DNA from: Paraburkholderia sacchari
GTDB taxonomy: Bacteria > Pseudomonadota > Gammaproteobacteria > Burkholderiales > Burkholderiaceae
Assembly: GCF_000785435.2 (NCBI RefSeq)
Contig: NZ_JTDB02000008.1
Coordinates: 1 to 64,000, forward strand
Direction of reading: 5' to 3'
Length of the DNA stretch: 64,000 bases
This document shows, piece after piece, positions 13,822 to 23,190 of this stretch (position 1 is its first letter; each line of letters begins with the position of its first letter). Under the pieces are notes generated by a model. That model was not told the origin of the DNA, searched no databases, and saw nothing but the letters and a program-made list of their open reading frames with translations. Position numbers and translations under genes: made by a program.

Positions 13822-15192
13822 TCAGGTTGTCACTGCACGCAAGCCCTGTTCGGTCTGCTCTGGCCTGAAGTCGATGCGCGCCTGTTCGAGCATCCACGCC
13901 TCGATTTTGTCGTGCCACATGCGAAGGAGGTCGAGCGGGCGGCGGCGATAGTGCTTCTCGGCCAGTGCGCTCGGCTTGTGGCCTTGAATCTGCGCCACCA
14001 CTCCTACCGGGCATTCGACCCACTCAGACAGCGTACCGAACGAGCGGCGCAGGCCGTGAATGCTCAAATGTGGCAAGCCGGCCGCCATCAGTGCTTTGGT
14101 GTGGGCGATGCGCGGCTCCGCCAGCTTACCGTCCGCCGCCGTCTTGCTGGAAAAGACCCACGGCGAAGGCGCCCACGTTTTCCCTTCGGCGGTGAGCCGG
14201 CGCAACTGGCGCACGTTCGGCGGGGTGTCGTTCAGCCGCTTCAATTCGAGCAGCAGCGATGCGAGGTAGGGCGTAAGCGGGACGAGCCGGCCCGTTTCCG
14301 TCTCTACCTTGTCCGAGACGTGGAGGCTACGCCACTGAAAGTCCACGTCATCCCAACGAAGCCCGGCCAGTTCCTCGCGGCGCGCGCCCGTAACCAGCAA
14401 GCCTTGGAGGTAGGCGCTGATGACCGGGTTGCCAATCTGGCGCACCGCGGCGAACCACGTGGCGAGCTGCTCGCGCTGGAGACAGTCATCTTTCGCTCTT
14501 GGGCGTGGTACTGCATCGCGCACGGTGCGCGCGGCGTACGCGCCTTCAGGCACCAGCCCGCGATAGCCGGGGCGCTCACCGCACCAGCGGATGAACGCGC
14601 GGAGCTTGCGGTATGCCTGTGCCGCGTTCGTCGGGCGGTTCTGAGCCTCGTCGTTCAGCCAGTCAGTGATGCACTCGGCGCTCATGTCGGACAGCTTGAG
14701 CTGCATGAGCGGCGCGAGCGGGCCAGCAACCGTCAGCCCCTTGCCGCGCTTCTTCTTCTCGCCGCCAGCCTGAGCGAGGTTCTTGTGATCGGTGGTGTGA
14801 CGCTCGCTCCACTTCGAGCGATGGGCCTCAAGGTACTCAGCCCATGCCTCCGTTACGGTCGCATCCTTGCGGCGTGCCTCCAACTGCCTCGCTTCATGTG
14901 CCGCCCGCTGCTCGGCAGCTTCCTCGCGGGGGTCTTTCCCAGCGTCCGCCAGGCGCTTGATGCGGCGCGCCTCGTCCCGCGCGTCGTCGATGCCCCAATC
15001 CTTCGGTGCGCCAATCGTGACGCGCACCGTCGCCCCGTTGAGCTTGCCTTGCCAGATATAGGTGCGCGCGCCTGCCGCCGTGACGCGCAGTCCGAGGCCG
15101 GTGGCGCCGATATCCCAGATGAACGCCTGGGACTTGCCAGCAGGGCAGCTATGCCCGTTGACCCGTCCCGCCGTGAAATTGACCTTTGCCAC
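13822..15192 (-). CDS. tyrosine site-specific integrase
   Basis: A 456-residue P4-type integrase. An N-terminal DUF4102-like arm-binding domain (about residues 1-100, GLGLRVTAAGARTYIWQGKL) is followed by the core-binding domain (115-220) and a catalytic domain. Visible catalytic residues are the arginine of TGARREELAGLRW, the H-x-x-R of SIHGLRRSFG, the histidine of IQGHKP and the nucleophile tyrosine of EKHYRRR. Start is GTG 15192 (MAKVNF), with GAGGGG upstream. It reads inwards from the attR side, and the TGTAACC sites lie immediately upstream, so integrase may repress its own promoter. Confidence 0.95.
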   Translation of the reverse strand: MAKVNFTAGRVNGHSCPAGKSQAFIWDIGATGLGLRVTAAGARTYIWQGKLNGATVRVTIGAPKDWGIDDARDEARRIKRLADAGKDPREEAAEQRAAHEARQLEARRKDATVTEAWAEYLEAHRSKWSERHTTDHKNLAQAGGEKKKRGKGLTVAGPLAPLMQLKLSDMSAECITDWLNDEAQNRPTNAAQAYRKLRAFIRWCGERPGYRGLVPEGAYAARTVRDAVPRPRAKDDCLQREQLATWFAAVRQIGNPVISAYLQGLLVTGARREELAGLRWDDVDFQWRSLHVSDKVETETGRLVPLTPYLASLLLELKRLNDTPPNVRQLRRLTAEGKTWAPSPWVFSSKTAADGKLAEPRIAHTKALMAAGLPHLSIHGLRRSFGTLSEWVECPVGVVAQIQGHKPSALAEKHYRRRPLDLLRMWHDKIEAWMLEQARIDFRPEQTEQGLRAVTT

Positions 15193-15215
15193 TGTTCGAT
15201 TCCCCTCGTGCTCCG

Positions 15216-15255
15216 GGTTACACGGGAATCCATGTAACCGCTATGTAACCCGATT
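15216..15255 (+). promoter_or_regulatory. right arm-type sites of the element
   Basis: Two direct TGTAACC words (15233-15239, 15244-15250) match the left-end pair in sequence, spacing and orientation. An inverted copy (GGTTACA, 15216-15222) precedes them. They overlap the integrase promoter region. Further right, GGTCAACG (15278-15285) and TTTCGGTCAACGCT (15347-15360) also match the left end. Confidence 0.55.
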
Positions 15256-15377
15256 CTATGGAAATCAGTCAATTTAGGTCAACGTGGATTTTCCATGAAA
15301 GTCCATGAAGCCCTTTGCTGGATGGGCTTTTCAGGCTTTTCTGGAATTTCGGTCAACGCTGAGAAATGTGAACTTGT

Positions 15378-15427
15378 TCGGCCTTCTAAGCCGAGGGTCG
15401 GGGGTTCGAGCCCCTCCTGTCGCGCCA
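15378..15427 (+). repeat. attR: duplicated tRNA-Arg 3' half
   Basis: Fifty bases identical to 6610-6659. There is no acceptor 5' strand or D-arm upstream, so it is not a tRNA gene but the displaced target half left by integration. Confidence 0.93.
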
Positions 15428-15784
15428 GTTTCCCGGCCTCGCACCTCTGCGGGGTTACGCCGGAGTTACACAAATCGCAGTGGTCTGGCAGTCGTCAACA
15501 AGCCGGCAAGGCACACATAACCGGAACAATCGACGCCGCCAGACTGGGGACCAGTTCAACAGGTGCGCGCGATTCACGGTTGAAGCAGCGGGGCAATCAT
15601 TCGAGCGTGCTCCTTCGCGTCGTAATGGTGGTCTCGCGGATCAGCGTTAAGCAACGAATCCCTTACGACACCGTCAGCCCCACCGAGTCCTCATCGAGCA
15701 TCAGATACGCGATGCCGTTCGGATTTGGCAATCCAGACACCGTAATACGAATATTGGCTGATCGCCTCCACCAAGGCCACGACC
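15428..15784. other. host sequence right of attR, no intact gene
   Basis: No convincing complete gene is present. On the minus strand a short frame ending near 15659 reads ITVSGLPNPNGIAYLMLDED and then SVGLTVS before a stop. It looks like the C-terminal piece of a protein, but no upstream part is found. Confidence 0.35.
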
Positions 15785-15791
15785 CAAAAAA

Positions 15792-15812
15792 CGGGCAGCC
15801 CTCGGCTGCCCG
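15792..15812 (-). terminator. terminator of the AcpA-type gene
   Basis: Stem CGGGCAGCC / GGCTGCCCG with a three-base loop has A6 on both flanks, giving a T-run on either strand. It lies about 50 bases after the stop of the minus-strand phosphoesterase gene. Confidence 0.75.
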
Positions 15813-15859
15813 AAAAAAGCCAGACACCCTCGACGCCCAGCCATCGTGGCCACAATCGC

Positions 15860-17443
15860 TTAAAGCTTCAAATCAAGCGAGTTGGTCAAATCGCCCATCG
15901 CCGGCGCGCCGTTGCTCTTGAGCGCGGCGTCGCGCGCGGCGAGGCCCGGTAGCGCCGGCAGCGCAAAGCGTCGCGTGATGAGCCGCAGGATCGAAGTCGT
16001 ATCGTACTGCGTATGATCGACGTAACCCTTCTTCGCATACGGCGAAATGACCAGCGCCGGAATGCGCGAGCCCGGGCCCCAGCGGTCGCCCTTGGGCGGC
16101 GCGATATGGTCCCAGAAGCCGCCGTTCTCGTCATACGTGACGACCACGACCATGTTGTTCCACTGCGGGCTCTTTTGCAGATGCGCGATGACGTCGGCGA
16201 TGTGCTGATCGCCGCTTGTCACGTCGGTGTAGCCCGGGTGCTCATTGAGGTTGCCTTGGGGCTTGTAGAACGCCACTTGCGGCAGCGTGCCGGCGTCGAT
16301 CGCCTTGATGAACTCGCTGCCGCCCATGCCGCCGTCGAGCAGGTGTTTCGCGCGCGCGTCGGTGCCCGGCGCGTAGTTCGCGAAGTAGTTGAACGGCTGA
16401 TGGTGCGGCTGGAAATTCGGCGCCGTCATGTTCGCGCCGTAGATCACATTCGATGTGCTGTTCTGCGCCGCGCTCACGGCCGCGCCCCATGCGCCGCCGT
16501 ACCACGCCCACGAGACGCCCGCGTTCGAGAGCAGGTCGCCGATGGTCTGCGCGGTTTGCGGCGGTAGCGTCGACGCCGCATTCGGGTCGGCCAGATTCGT
16601 GTCGCCGCCGGAAGCAGGCTTGTTGCCGCTCGGCTGGTATGGCGGCTGCATTGTGTTGATCGCGTAGAAGTCGGGCGTGAGGTTGCCCGATTTCACGAAT
16701 TTCGGCGGGCCGCCGAGCGCCGAAACCGGCGAGTTCGAGGCGAGCGTGAGCGAGACGCCATCGGCGTTGACGGCCGAGATCGAGTTGGCTGCCGGGCTCT
16801 TGTCCGCGTTCGCATAATACGGTGTGCACGCGCAAACGAGCCACTGGTGATTCAGGAACGAACCGCCGAACGCGCCCATGAAGAAATTATCGGCAAGCGT
16901 GTATTGCTGTGCGATTTTCCAGAGCGGCAGCGTTTGCGCGTTCGTCGTGTAGTGGCCCATCACGAGACCGCCCGAGTCGGCCCACGCGGCGAACATGTCG
17001 TTCTTGCCGCCGTGAATCTGCATCTGGTTTTCGTAGAAGCGGTGATAGAGGTCGCGGGTCGTCACCGAGAGCGGTACGTTGTAGCCCTTTGGGTCGTCGA
17101 TGGCGAACGGGGCGTTCGGCATGTTCTCGGTCATCGCCGCCGTCACCACTGGCGTGGCGCCCGTTTGCGTGAGGCCGTTCCAGACGGTCGGCAAGGTGGC
17201 GAGCACCGAGCCGTCACGGTCGAGTTGCTGCGCGCTTTGCGCGCTCACGTTCTGCAGGCCGTTGGCGCCCGGGAAGTTGCCATACAGATTGTCGAAGCTG
17301 CGGTTTTCGGCGTAGATCACGACGATGTTCTTGACGGACGACAGGTCGGCTTTCTTGTCGTCGCTGCCGCCGCATGCCACCACGCTCAGCGTCGCCGCGG
17401 CGATCGCAATCGGCGTTGCGTAGAACCATTTTCTCTTGAGCAT
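15860..17443 (-). CDS. AcpA-type phosphoesterase / acid phosphatase lipoprotein
   Basis: A 527-residue phosphoesterase-family protein related to bacterial phospholipase C and Francisella AcpA. The N-terminal signal ends in a lipobox (LSVVAC, Cys24). The catalytic motif is IVVIYAENRSFDNLYGNFPG, in which the serine of NRSFD is the expected nucleophile. Other conserved blocks are FLNHQWLVCACTP, QHIADVIAHLQKSPQW and YDENGGFWDHIAPPKGDRWG, the last carrying metal ligands. It hydrolyses phosphate esters in the periplasm or at the surface; whether it prefers phospholipids cannot be told. Single gene with its own terminator. Confidence 0.88.
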   Translation of the reverse strand: MLKRKWFYATPIAIAAATLSVVACGGSDDKKADLSSVKNIVVIYAENRSFDNLYGNFPGANGLQNVSAQSAQQLDRDGSVLATLPTVWNGLTQTGATPVVTAAMTENMPNAPFAIDDPKGYNVPLSVTTRDLYHRFYENQMQIHGGKNDMFAAWADSGGLVMGHYTTNAQTLPLWKIAQQYTLADNFFMGAFGGSFLNHQWLVCACTPYYANADKSPAANSISAVNADGVSLTLASNSPVSALGGPPKFVKSGNLTPDFYAINTMQPPYQPSGNKPASGGDTNLADPNAASTLPPQTAQTIGDLLSNAGVSWAWYGGAWGAAVSAAQNSTSNVIYGANMTAPNFQPHHQPFNYFANYAPGTDARAKHLLDGGMGGSEFIKAIDAGTLPQVAFYKPQGNLNEHPGYTDVTSGDQHIADVIAHLQKSPQWNNMVVVVTYDENGGFWDHIAPPKGDRWGPGSRIPALVISPYAKKGYVDHTQYDTTSILRLITRRFALPALPGLAARDAALKSNGAPAMGDLTNSLDLKL

Positions 17444-17734
17444 TCTTTTCTCTCTCTCGCGCGTTGGGGTCCCCCTGGCGGGCAGCGTGCAGACGTCGCC
17501 GCGGCACCGGCCATCGGGCGACGCGCAGTGTCTCAGCGCAATTTGACAGTCGTATGTAAATAATTACGTTTGGCTTTTCTTATCCCTCTGATTGCATGAC
17601 TTCGCGCTTACGTCGGGTCATCTGTTCGTCATCTGATTGACATACGCTTTCGCGATTTCGATGCGCGATGGTGTTTGGCCGATGGTGTTTGGCTATACGT
17701 GCACCGCAGCAAGCGAGTTTCGGGGGATCCGTTC

Positions 17735-19159
17735 ATGTTGCAAAGATTGGCGCGTCGTTCGACGCAGAAGCAGACCCAGACCCAGACCCATTCGCACGCG
17801 CCGTCAGCCCGCTCGAGCCGTTATGGACGTCTGTTGCTGGCAATGGGTGTGCTGGTGTCGCTGGCGGCTTGCGATGGCGAGACGCCCCGCACGGAGAACA
17901 CCGGTGGCGTCGATCATGGCGTGAGCGCAGCGAGTGGAGGGCGCAGCGCGAAGCCAATCAAGATCGCCATGTCCGTGCCTGGTTCGACGGCGGCGTCCAC
18001 CGGCCAGCCGCACGGCCAGCCCCGCGACGAGGTCTACGCCCAAGTGCGTCGCATGACGGCGCTCGGCAAACAGATGTTCTTCGATCCCTCGCTCTCGGGC
18101 TCGGGCAAGATGTCGTGCGCGACCTGCCATAACCCGGATCGCGCTTTCACGCCGGCCAACGCGTTCGACGTGCAGATCGGCGGTGCGGACATGCGCCGCC
18201 CCGGCATGCGCGCGGTGCCGACGCTCAAGTATTTGCAGGCGGTGCCGCCGTTCGCGGAGCACTACCACGACTCCGACGACGAAGGCGACGAGAGCGTCGA
18301 CGCCGGCCCGACGGGCGGACTCACCTGGGATGGCCGGGTCGATCGCGGCGCGGACCAGGCGCGCATTCCGCTGCTCTCGTCGTTCGAGATGGCGAGCACG
18401 CCGCGCAAGGTGGCCGACGCGGTGCGCGCGGCGCCTTACGCGAACGCGTTTCGCGAGGCATTCGGCGAGCACGTCCTCGACGACGAGGAGGCCACCTTCA
18501 AGGCCGTGTTGAAGTCGCTGGAAACCTTCGAGCAGACCCCGGAAGTGTTCTATCCGTACACGAGCAAGTACGACGCGTACCTCGCGGGCAAGACGACGCT
18601 CACCGCGGCGGAGCTACGCGGCCTGCAATTGTTCAACGACGAGACGAAGGGCAATTGCGCGAGCTGCCACATCAGCCAGCGCGCGAAGGATGGCTCGCCG
18701 CCGCAGTTCAGCGACTTTGGGCTGATCGCGGTTGGCGTGCCGCGTAATCGTGCGCTCGCGGTGAATCGCGATCCGCGCTTCTTCGATCTGGGCGCGTGCG
18801 GGCCGGAACGCACCGATCTGGGCGGCCGCGCCGAATTCTGCGGACTCTTTCGCACGCCGACGCTGCGCAATGTCGCACTCAAGAAGACGTTCTTCCACAA
18901 CGGCATCTATCACTCGCTGGAGGACGTGATGCGCTTTTACGCACGGCGCGATACGAATCCGGAGGAGTTCTATCCGGTGCTGAAGGGCAAGGTGAGGAAG
19001 TTCGACGATCTGCCGCGCCAGTATTGGGCAAACCTCAATACCGAGGCGCCGTTCGATCGCAAGCCCGGCGATGCGCCGGTATTTTCCGACGCCGAGATCA
19101 AGGACGTGGTGGCGTTTCTTGGCACGCTCACCGACGGCTGGCAGCCGTCGGCTCATTGA
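17735..19159 (+). CDS. di-haem cytochrome c peroxidase family lipoprotein
   Basis: A 474-residue protein of the CcpA/MauG family. Two haem c sites are present: CATCH (Cys128 to His132) and CASCH (Cys308). The start ATG 17735 follows GGGGGA and gives a lipoprotein signal with lipobox L-A-A-C (Cys46) after a Gln/Thr-rich segment made by a 6-base repeat (CAGACC). Family members reduce hydrogen peroxide with electrons from c-type cytochromes or oxidise protein side chains in the periplasm. The ending (FSDAEIKDVVAFLGTLTDGW) is typical of the second cytochrome domain. Confidence 0.9.
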   Translation: MLQRLARRSTQKQTQTQTHSHAPSARSSRYGRLLLAMGVLVSLAACDGETPRTENTGGVDHGVSAASGGRSAKPIKIAMSVPGSTAASTGQPHGQPRDEVYAQVRRMTALGKQMFFDPSLSGSGKMSCATCHNPDRAFTPANAFDVQIGGADMRRPGMRAVPTLKYLQAVPPFAEHYHDSDDEGDESVDAGPTGGLTWDGRVDRGADQARIPLLSSFEMASTPRKVADAVRAAPYANAFREAFGEHVLDDEEATFKAVLKSLETFEQTPEVFYPYTSKYDAYLAGKTTLTAAELRGLQLFNDETKGNCASCHISQRAKDGSPPQFSDFGLIAVGVPRNRALAVNRDPRFFDLGACGPERTDLGGRAEFCGLFRTPTLRNVALKKTFFHNGIYHSLEDVMRFYARRDTNPEEFYPVLKGKVRKFDDLPRQYWANLNTEAPFDRKPGDAPVFSDAEIKDVVAFLGTLTDGWQPSAH

Positions 19160-19178
19160 GCGGGTATCGCGCGGCGGG

Positions 19179-19421
19179 TCAGGCGCCCGCGATCAGAATG
19201 CAGGTGGCTGTGAGTATGACGAACGAGACGAGCAGGCACAGGACTCCGCCGCGCAACAGGGTTTCGGGCCAGCGCGGCGCGTTGTCGAACTGAATGGCGA
19301 AGTGCGGCGCGTTCGACTCGGGCCGCGGCTTGTTCGTATGCTGGGCGACCATGGCCATGAGCCCGATGGCGAGCAGAGACAGCATCACAGCAAAAATCCG
19401 TAGGGCGATGGCGTAAGTCAT
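19179..19421 (-). CDS. small membrane protein (80 aa)
   Basis: Two hydrophobic segments (about residues 4-24 and 55-77) flank a polar loop that ends PRWPETLLRGG. The start at 19421 gives MTYAIALRIFAVMLSLLAIG; the longer TTG frame from 19463 adds an unlikely polar leader. The ribosome binding site is weak. It converges on the cytochrome c peroxidase gene, with 19 bases between stops. No family known to me. Confidence 0.58.
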   Translation of the reverse strand: MTYAIALRIFAVMLSLLAIGLMAMVAQHTNKPRPESNAPHFAIQFDNAPRWPETLLRGGVLCLLVSFVILTATCILIAGA

Positions 19422-19719
19422 GGCAGAAAATGCCTGGCGGTGCGTAAGTGATTGATGGACCAAGCTTATTCGCCGCTCGCCTGAATCGCTATCGGACCAA
19501 TCCTAAACGGAAGTCCATCGAGAATGCATCTTTCGCGCCGCGCGCGGCGCGCCGTGGCTCGCCGCACCGGGGGCGGGTAAAAATTGGGGCGCGTGTTATC
19601 CTTTTTCGCAATTAACCCTTGCCTGCTAATTCGGCGCTTTGCTTTAATTGGTTCCCGAATTCGTTCGTTATTTTTCCCGCTCATTTTCTGGTCATTTTTC
19701 TGCTCAGGGAGAACGCTCA

Positions 19720-20106
19720 ATGCTGAAATCGCCCCGTATTCTGTCCGGCCTTGCCGCCGTATTGCTGCTTTCGGCGGGTCCGGCCGCTCAGGCCGCCAAT
19801 CTGAGTTTCCTCAATGACACGCCGGCTAGCTGGATGACACAGGCAGACTACAAGTCGCTCACCAGCGCGGTGCGGGCTTCGATCGCGAACAAGGCGGACG
19901 GCGAAACCTCGAACTGGAATAACGACGGTTTGCGCAACCCCGTGAAGATTGACGCTACGATTACGCCGAACAAGACCCAAAAGGATGGCGACAAGACCTG
20001 CCGCGACTCGGAAGTGGTCGTGACCGCGAAGGGGCAGTCGATGACGCTGCGCCCGCAGTTCTGTCGCGTCGGCAGCGGCGCCTGGGTTTATCAGAAGAAG
20101 CACTGA
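19720..20106 (+). CDS. secreted protein with surface-antigen-type C-terminal domain (128 aa)
   Basis: GGGAG precedes ATG 19720. A signal peptide (cut after AAQAA, near residue 25) is followed by SWMTQADYKSLTSAVRASIA and a domain with NWNNDGLRNPVKIDATITP and two cysteines (KTCRDSE, FCRVGSGAWV). This resembles the C-terminal part of 17-kDa surface-antigen-like proteins, in which a tryptophan-rich, disulphide-bonded sheet is exported. Role unknown. The Nudix gene starts 8 bases after its stop, so the two are probably co-transcribed. Confidence 0.75.
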   Translation: MLKSPRILSGLAAVLLLSAGPAAQAANLSFLNDTPASWMTQADYKSLTSAVRASIANKADGETSNWNNDGLRNPVKIDATITPNKTQKDGDKTCRDSEVVVTAKGQSMTLRPQFCRVGSGAWVYQKKH

Positions 20107-20113
20107 GCACGCC

Positions 20114-20563
20114 GTGAACGGCAAGACCGTCTCATGCGGCATCGTGCTGCTCGACCCGAACGGCCGCGTGCTGCTTGCGCACGCGACCGGCACCGGTCAC
20201 TGGGACATTCCGAAGGGGCAAGGCGAGCCGGGCGAGTCCGAGGCACAAAGCGCATTGCGTGAAATGGCCGAGGAGACCGGCATCGCGATCGACGCATCGC
20301 GGCTCGTCGATCTCGGGCGCTTCGTGTATCGGCGCGACAAGGATCTGCATCTATTTGCTGCGCGCGCCGAAGCGGGCGAACTGGATCTGTCGCAATGCCA
20401 CTGCGTGTCGCTTTTCCCGCGTCGTCACGACGGCGTGATGATTCCCGAGATGGACGCTTGGGTGTGGGTCGCGCCCGCCGACGTGGACCAGTACGCGAGC
20501 CGCAGTCTCGCGCGGCTCTTCGGCACGACGCTCTCGCTCGCGGAACTGCATGGCCAGCTTTGA
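20114..20563 (+). CDS. Nudix hydrolase (149 aa)
   Basis: The Nudix box is complete: GEPGESEAQSALREMAEETG, matching G-x5-E-x7-R-E-x2-E-E-x-G. It fits enzymes that hydrolyse nucleoside diphosphates linked to another moiety. Its short length and WDIPKGQGE entry motif resemble Ap4A- or diphosphoinositol-type Nudix enzymes, but substrate is not predictable. The GTG start at 20114 lies close behind the preceding stop. Confidence 0.86.
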   Translation: MNGKTVSCGIVLLDPNGRVLLAHATGTGHWDIPKGQGEPGESEAQSALREMAEETGIAIDASRLVDLGRFVYRRDKDLHLFAARAEAGELDLSQCHCVSLFPRRHDGVMIPEMDAWVWVAPADVDQYASRSLARLFGTTLSLAELHGQL

Positions 20564-20603
20564 GTGACCCATGCGGTTATCGCGTTGATGCGACCAGACA
20601 AAT

Positions 20604-20638
20604 AAAAAGCCCGCACGTGATGAACGTGCGGGCTTTTT
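20604..20638. terminator. bidirectional terminator between Nudix gene and glnS
   Basis: Perfect 15-bp stem AAAAAGCCCGCACGT / ACGTGCGGGCTTTTT with a five-base loop; A5 and T5 flanks make it work on both strands for the convergent genes. Confidence 0.88.
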
Positions 20639-20683
20639 GCATCTGGAGCTGAAGCGGCCCTGCGTCCGGCCGCTTTTGCGCGC

Positions 20684-22408
20684 TTACTTGCCCCAGCTGT
20701 CGCGCAGGCCAACGATGCGGTTGAACACCGGCGCACCCGGCTTCGAGTCGTAGCGATCGGCGACGAAGTAGCCATGGCGCTCGAACTGATAGCGGTCTTC
20801 CGGCGCCGCGTCGCGCGCGCCCGGCTCCAGATACGCCTGCACCACGCGCTTGGAATTCGGGTTGAGCGCGTCGAGGTAGTCGCGCCCGCCTGCGTCGGGC
20901 TGCTCTTCGCGGAACAGGCGGTCGTAGAGACGCACTTCCGCCGGGCACGCATGCGCCGCGCTCACCCAGTGGATGTTGCCCTTCACCTTGTAGTTGTTCG
21001 CGCCTTCGGTGCCCGACTTGCTGTCGGGGAAGTAGTTGCAATGCACGGCGATCACGTTGCCGTTCTCGTCCTTGTCCGCGCCCGTGCATTCGATCACGAA
21101 GCCATAGCGCAAGCGCACCTTGTTGCCCGGGAACAGGCGGAAGTAGCCCTTGGGCGGCGTCTCGTTGAAGTCTTCGCGCTCGATCCACAGTTCGCGCGAG
21201 ATCGGGAACGTGCGCAGGCCGCGCTCCGGATGATGCGGATGCACGGGCGCCGTGCAGTCCTCGCTCTGGCCTTCCGGATAGTTGTCGATGATGAGCTTGA
21301 GCGGGTCGAGCACGGCGGCCGTACGCGGCGCCTTGTCGTCGAGATCGTCGCGCAGCGCGCCTTCGAGGATGCTCATGTCGATCCACGAATCCACCTTGGT
21401 CACACCGATGCGATCGCAGAACAGATGGATTGCTTCAGGCGTGAAGCCGCGCCGGCGCACGCCGACGATGGTGGGCAAGCGCGGGTCGTCCCAGCCGTCC
21501 ACGTGGCCTTCGTTCACGAGTTGCAGCAGCTTGCGCTTGCTGGTGATCGCGTAGGTGAGGTTCAGGCGCGAGAACTCGATTTGCTGCGGCAGCGGGCGCG
21601 TGAAGACGCCGGCATCGGCGAGTTCGTTGAGCACCCAGTCGTAGAGCGGGCGATGGTCTTCGAACTCGAGCGTGCACAGCGAGTGCGTGATGTTCTCGAG
21701 CGCGTCCGAGATGCAGTGCGTGTAGTCGTACATCGGATACACGCACCATTTGTCGCCGGTGCGGTAGTGATGCGCGAAGCGGATGCGGTAGATCACCGGG
21801 TCGCGCATGTTGAAGTTCGGCGACGCCATGTCGATCTTCGCGCGCAGCACGTGCGCACCCTCCTCGAACTCGCCGGCCTTCATGCGGCGGAACAGGTCGA
21901 GGTTTTCGTCCACGGAGCGGTCGCGGAACGGCGAGTTCTTGCCAGGCTCCGTGGCCGAGCCGCGGTTCGCGCGCATCTCGTCCGGCGACTGGCTGTCCAC
22001 ATACGCCTTGCCGCGCTGGATCAGCAGTTCGGCGAATTCATAGAGCTTGTCGTAGTAGTCGCTCGCGTAGAAGAGGTACTCGCGGTCGTCGTCGGCCTTC
22101 TTCCACTCGAATCCGAGCCAGGTGACGGCGTCGATGATCGAATTGACGTACTCGACGCTTTCCTTTTCAGGATTGGTGTCGTCAAAACGCAGATGGCACA
22201 CGCCGCCATAGCTCTTCGCCACGCCGAAGTTCAGGCAGATGCTCTTCGCGTGGCCGATGTGCAGATAGCCGTTCGGCTCCGGCGGGAAGCGCGTTTCCAC
22301 GCGCTGCGCCCACTTGCCCGAGCGGTTGTCGTCGTCGATGATGTTGCGGATGAAATTGGATGCCGCAGGCGCGTCCGTGCGGTCGGCGTCTTTACGTTCG
22401 GTATTCAT
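20684..22408 (-). CDS. glnS: glutaminyl-tRNA synthetase
   Basis: A 574-residue class I synthetase that charges tRNA-Gln. Its HIGH motif is [17 protein letters not shown] (about residue 50) and the lysine loop is [11 protein letters not shown] (KMSKS equivalent). Other landmarks are [25 protein letters not shown] and the C-terminal anticodon-binding beta-barrels with [12 protein letters not shown] start it at ATG 22408 ([10 protein letters not shown]); the longer frame adds 50 residues that do not look coding. Absence of gatCAB in the window is uninformative. Confidence 0.96.
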   Translation of the reverse strand: MNTERKDADRTDAPAASNFIRNIIDDDNRSGKWAQRVETRFPPEPNGYLHIGHAKSICLNFGVAKSYGGVCHLRFDDTNPEKESVEYVNSIIDAVTWLGFEWKKADDDREYLFYASDYYDKLYEFAELLIQRGKAYVDSQSPDEMRANRGSATEPGKNSPFRDRSVDENLDLFRRMKAGEFEEGAHVLRAKIDMASPNFNMRDPVIYRIRFAHHYRTGDKWCVYPMYDYTHCISDALENITHSLCTLEFEDHRPLYDWVLNELADAGVFTRPLPQQIEFSRLNLTYAITSKRKLLQLVNEGHVDGWDDPRLPTIVGVRRRGFTPEAIHLFCDRIGVTKVDSWIDMSILEGALRDDLDDKAPRTAAVLDPLKLIIDNYPEGQSEDCTAPVHPHHPERGLRTFPISRELWIEREDFNETPPKGYFRLFPGNKVRLRYGFVIECTGADKDENGNVIAVHCNYFPDSKSGTEGANNYKVKGNIHWVSAAHACPAEVRLYDRLFREEQPDAGGRDYLDALNPNSKRVVQAYLEPGARDAAPEDRYQFERHGYFVADRYDSKPGAPVFNRIVGLRDSWGK

Positions 22409-22571
22409 GCGAAAAGGGAAGTCGTTCGAGGGCGCGGTACATAAGGAAAGTCTCAACCCGGCGCCCAGTGTGTCTTCCATTCTACCTGACGAGGTGGGGC
22501 CTGCCAGTCCCGGCTCGCGGGCGTTGCGCCGGCCGCTGCCTGGCCCGGCAAGAACCAAAGGAAAAACGACG

Positions 22572-23141
22572 ATGAACGAACCACCGGTGCTGGTGCTGCC
22601 GGGCTATATGAATTCGGGGGCGGGGCACTGGCAGACGCGCTGGGAAGCCATGCACGCTGGCTTTGCGCGCGTTTCAATGCCCGACTGGATGCATCCGGAT
22701 TGCAACGCATGGTGCCGTACGCTCGAAGCCGCATTGAATGCCGATGCGGCGGGCGAGGGCGGCGTGCTGCTGGCGGCCCACAGCCTCGGCTGTCTCACAA
22801 TCGCGCACTGGGCGGCGCATCACGCGAGCGCGGCGACGCTCGCGAAAGTCGCGGGCGCGCTGCTGGTGGCGGTGCCCGACCCGGACGGTCCCGAATTCCC
22901 ACGCGATGCGAGCGGCTTCGATCCGGTACCGCTCGAACCTGTGCCCGTGCTGCCGTTCGCGAGCATCGTCGTGGCGAGCGGCGACGATCCCTACGGCGGG
23001 CTCGCGTTCGCCGAGCGTTGCGCGCGCGCGTGGGGCAGCCGTTGGATCGAGATCGGCGAGCGCGGGCACATCAACGCGGAGAGCGGCCTGGGGGACTGGC
23101 CGCAAGGCTTCGAATGGCTGATGTCGATGCATAAAGGGTAG
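22572..23141 (+). CDS. RBBP9/YdeN-type alpha/beta hydrolase (189 aa)
   Basis: A small serine hydrolase: [20 protein letters not shown] at the N-terminus is the family signature. The nucleophile elbow is [13 protein letters not shown], the acid is in [10 protein letters not shown] and the histidine in [18 protein letters not shown]. The substrate of bacterial members is not known. It starts at ATG 22572; the longer frame overlaps the glnS promoter region. It is divergent from glnS and converges on the CoA-transferase gene. Confidence 0.85.
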   Translation: MNEPPVLVLPGYMNSGAGHWQTRWEAMHAGFARVSMPDWMHPDCNAWCRTLEAALNADAAGEGGVLLAAHSLGCLTIAHWAAHHASAATLAKVAGALLVAVPDPDGPEFPRDASGFDPVPLEPVPVLPFASIVVASGDDPYGGLAFAERCARAWGSRWIEIGERGHINAESGLGDWPQGFEWLMSMHKG

Positions 23142-23190
23142 AGGCGGGGCGGGTTGACACCCACGAAGTTACCCGCGAGTGACGCGCGCT

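Larger units (their letters stand above)
6610..15427. mobile_element. integrative element at tRNA-Arg, 8.8 kb
   Basis: The boundaries are a perfect 50-bp direct repeat of the tRNA-Arg 3' half. A tyrosine integrase lies next to the right end, facing inwards. The interior has base composition and gene content unlike the host: an AlpA-like regulator, a coupled operon ending in a replication-type winged-helix protein with four palindromes at its 3' end, an HNH endonuclease, and several short uncharacterised or broken genes. No phage structural genes, terminase, relaxase or conjugation genes are visible. It resembles the small satellite-like or mobilisable islands that depend on a helper, but I cannot assign it to a named class. 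Confidence 0.9.

Noticed and set aside
15378-15427. A second tRNA-Arg gene at the right end of the element
   Set aside because: Only the 3' half is present; there is no 5' acceptor strand or D-arm. It is the attR repeat.
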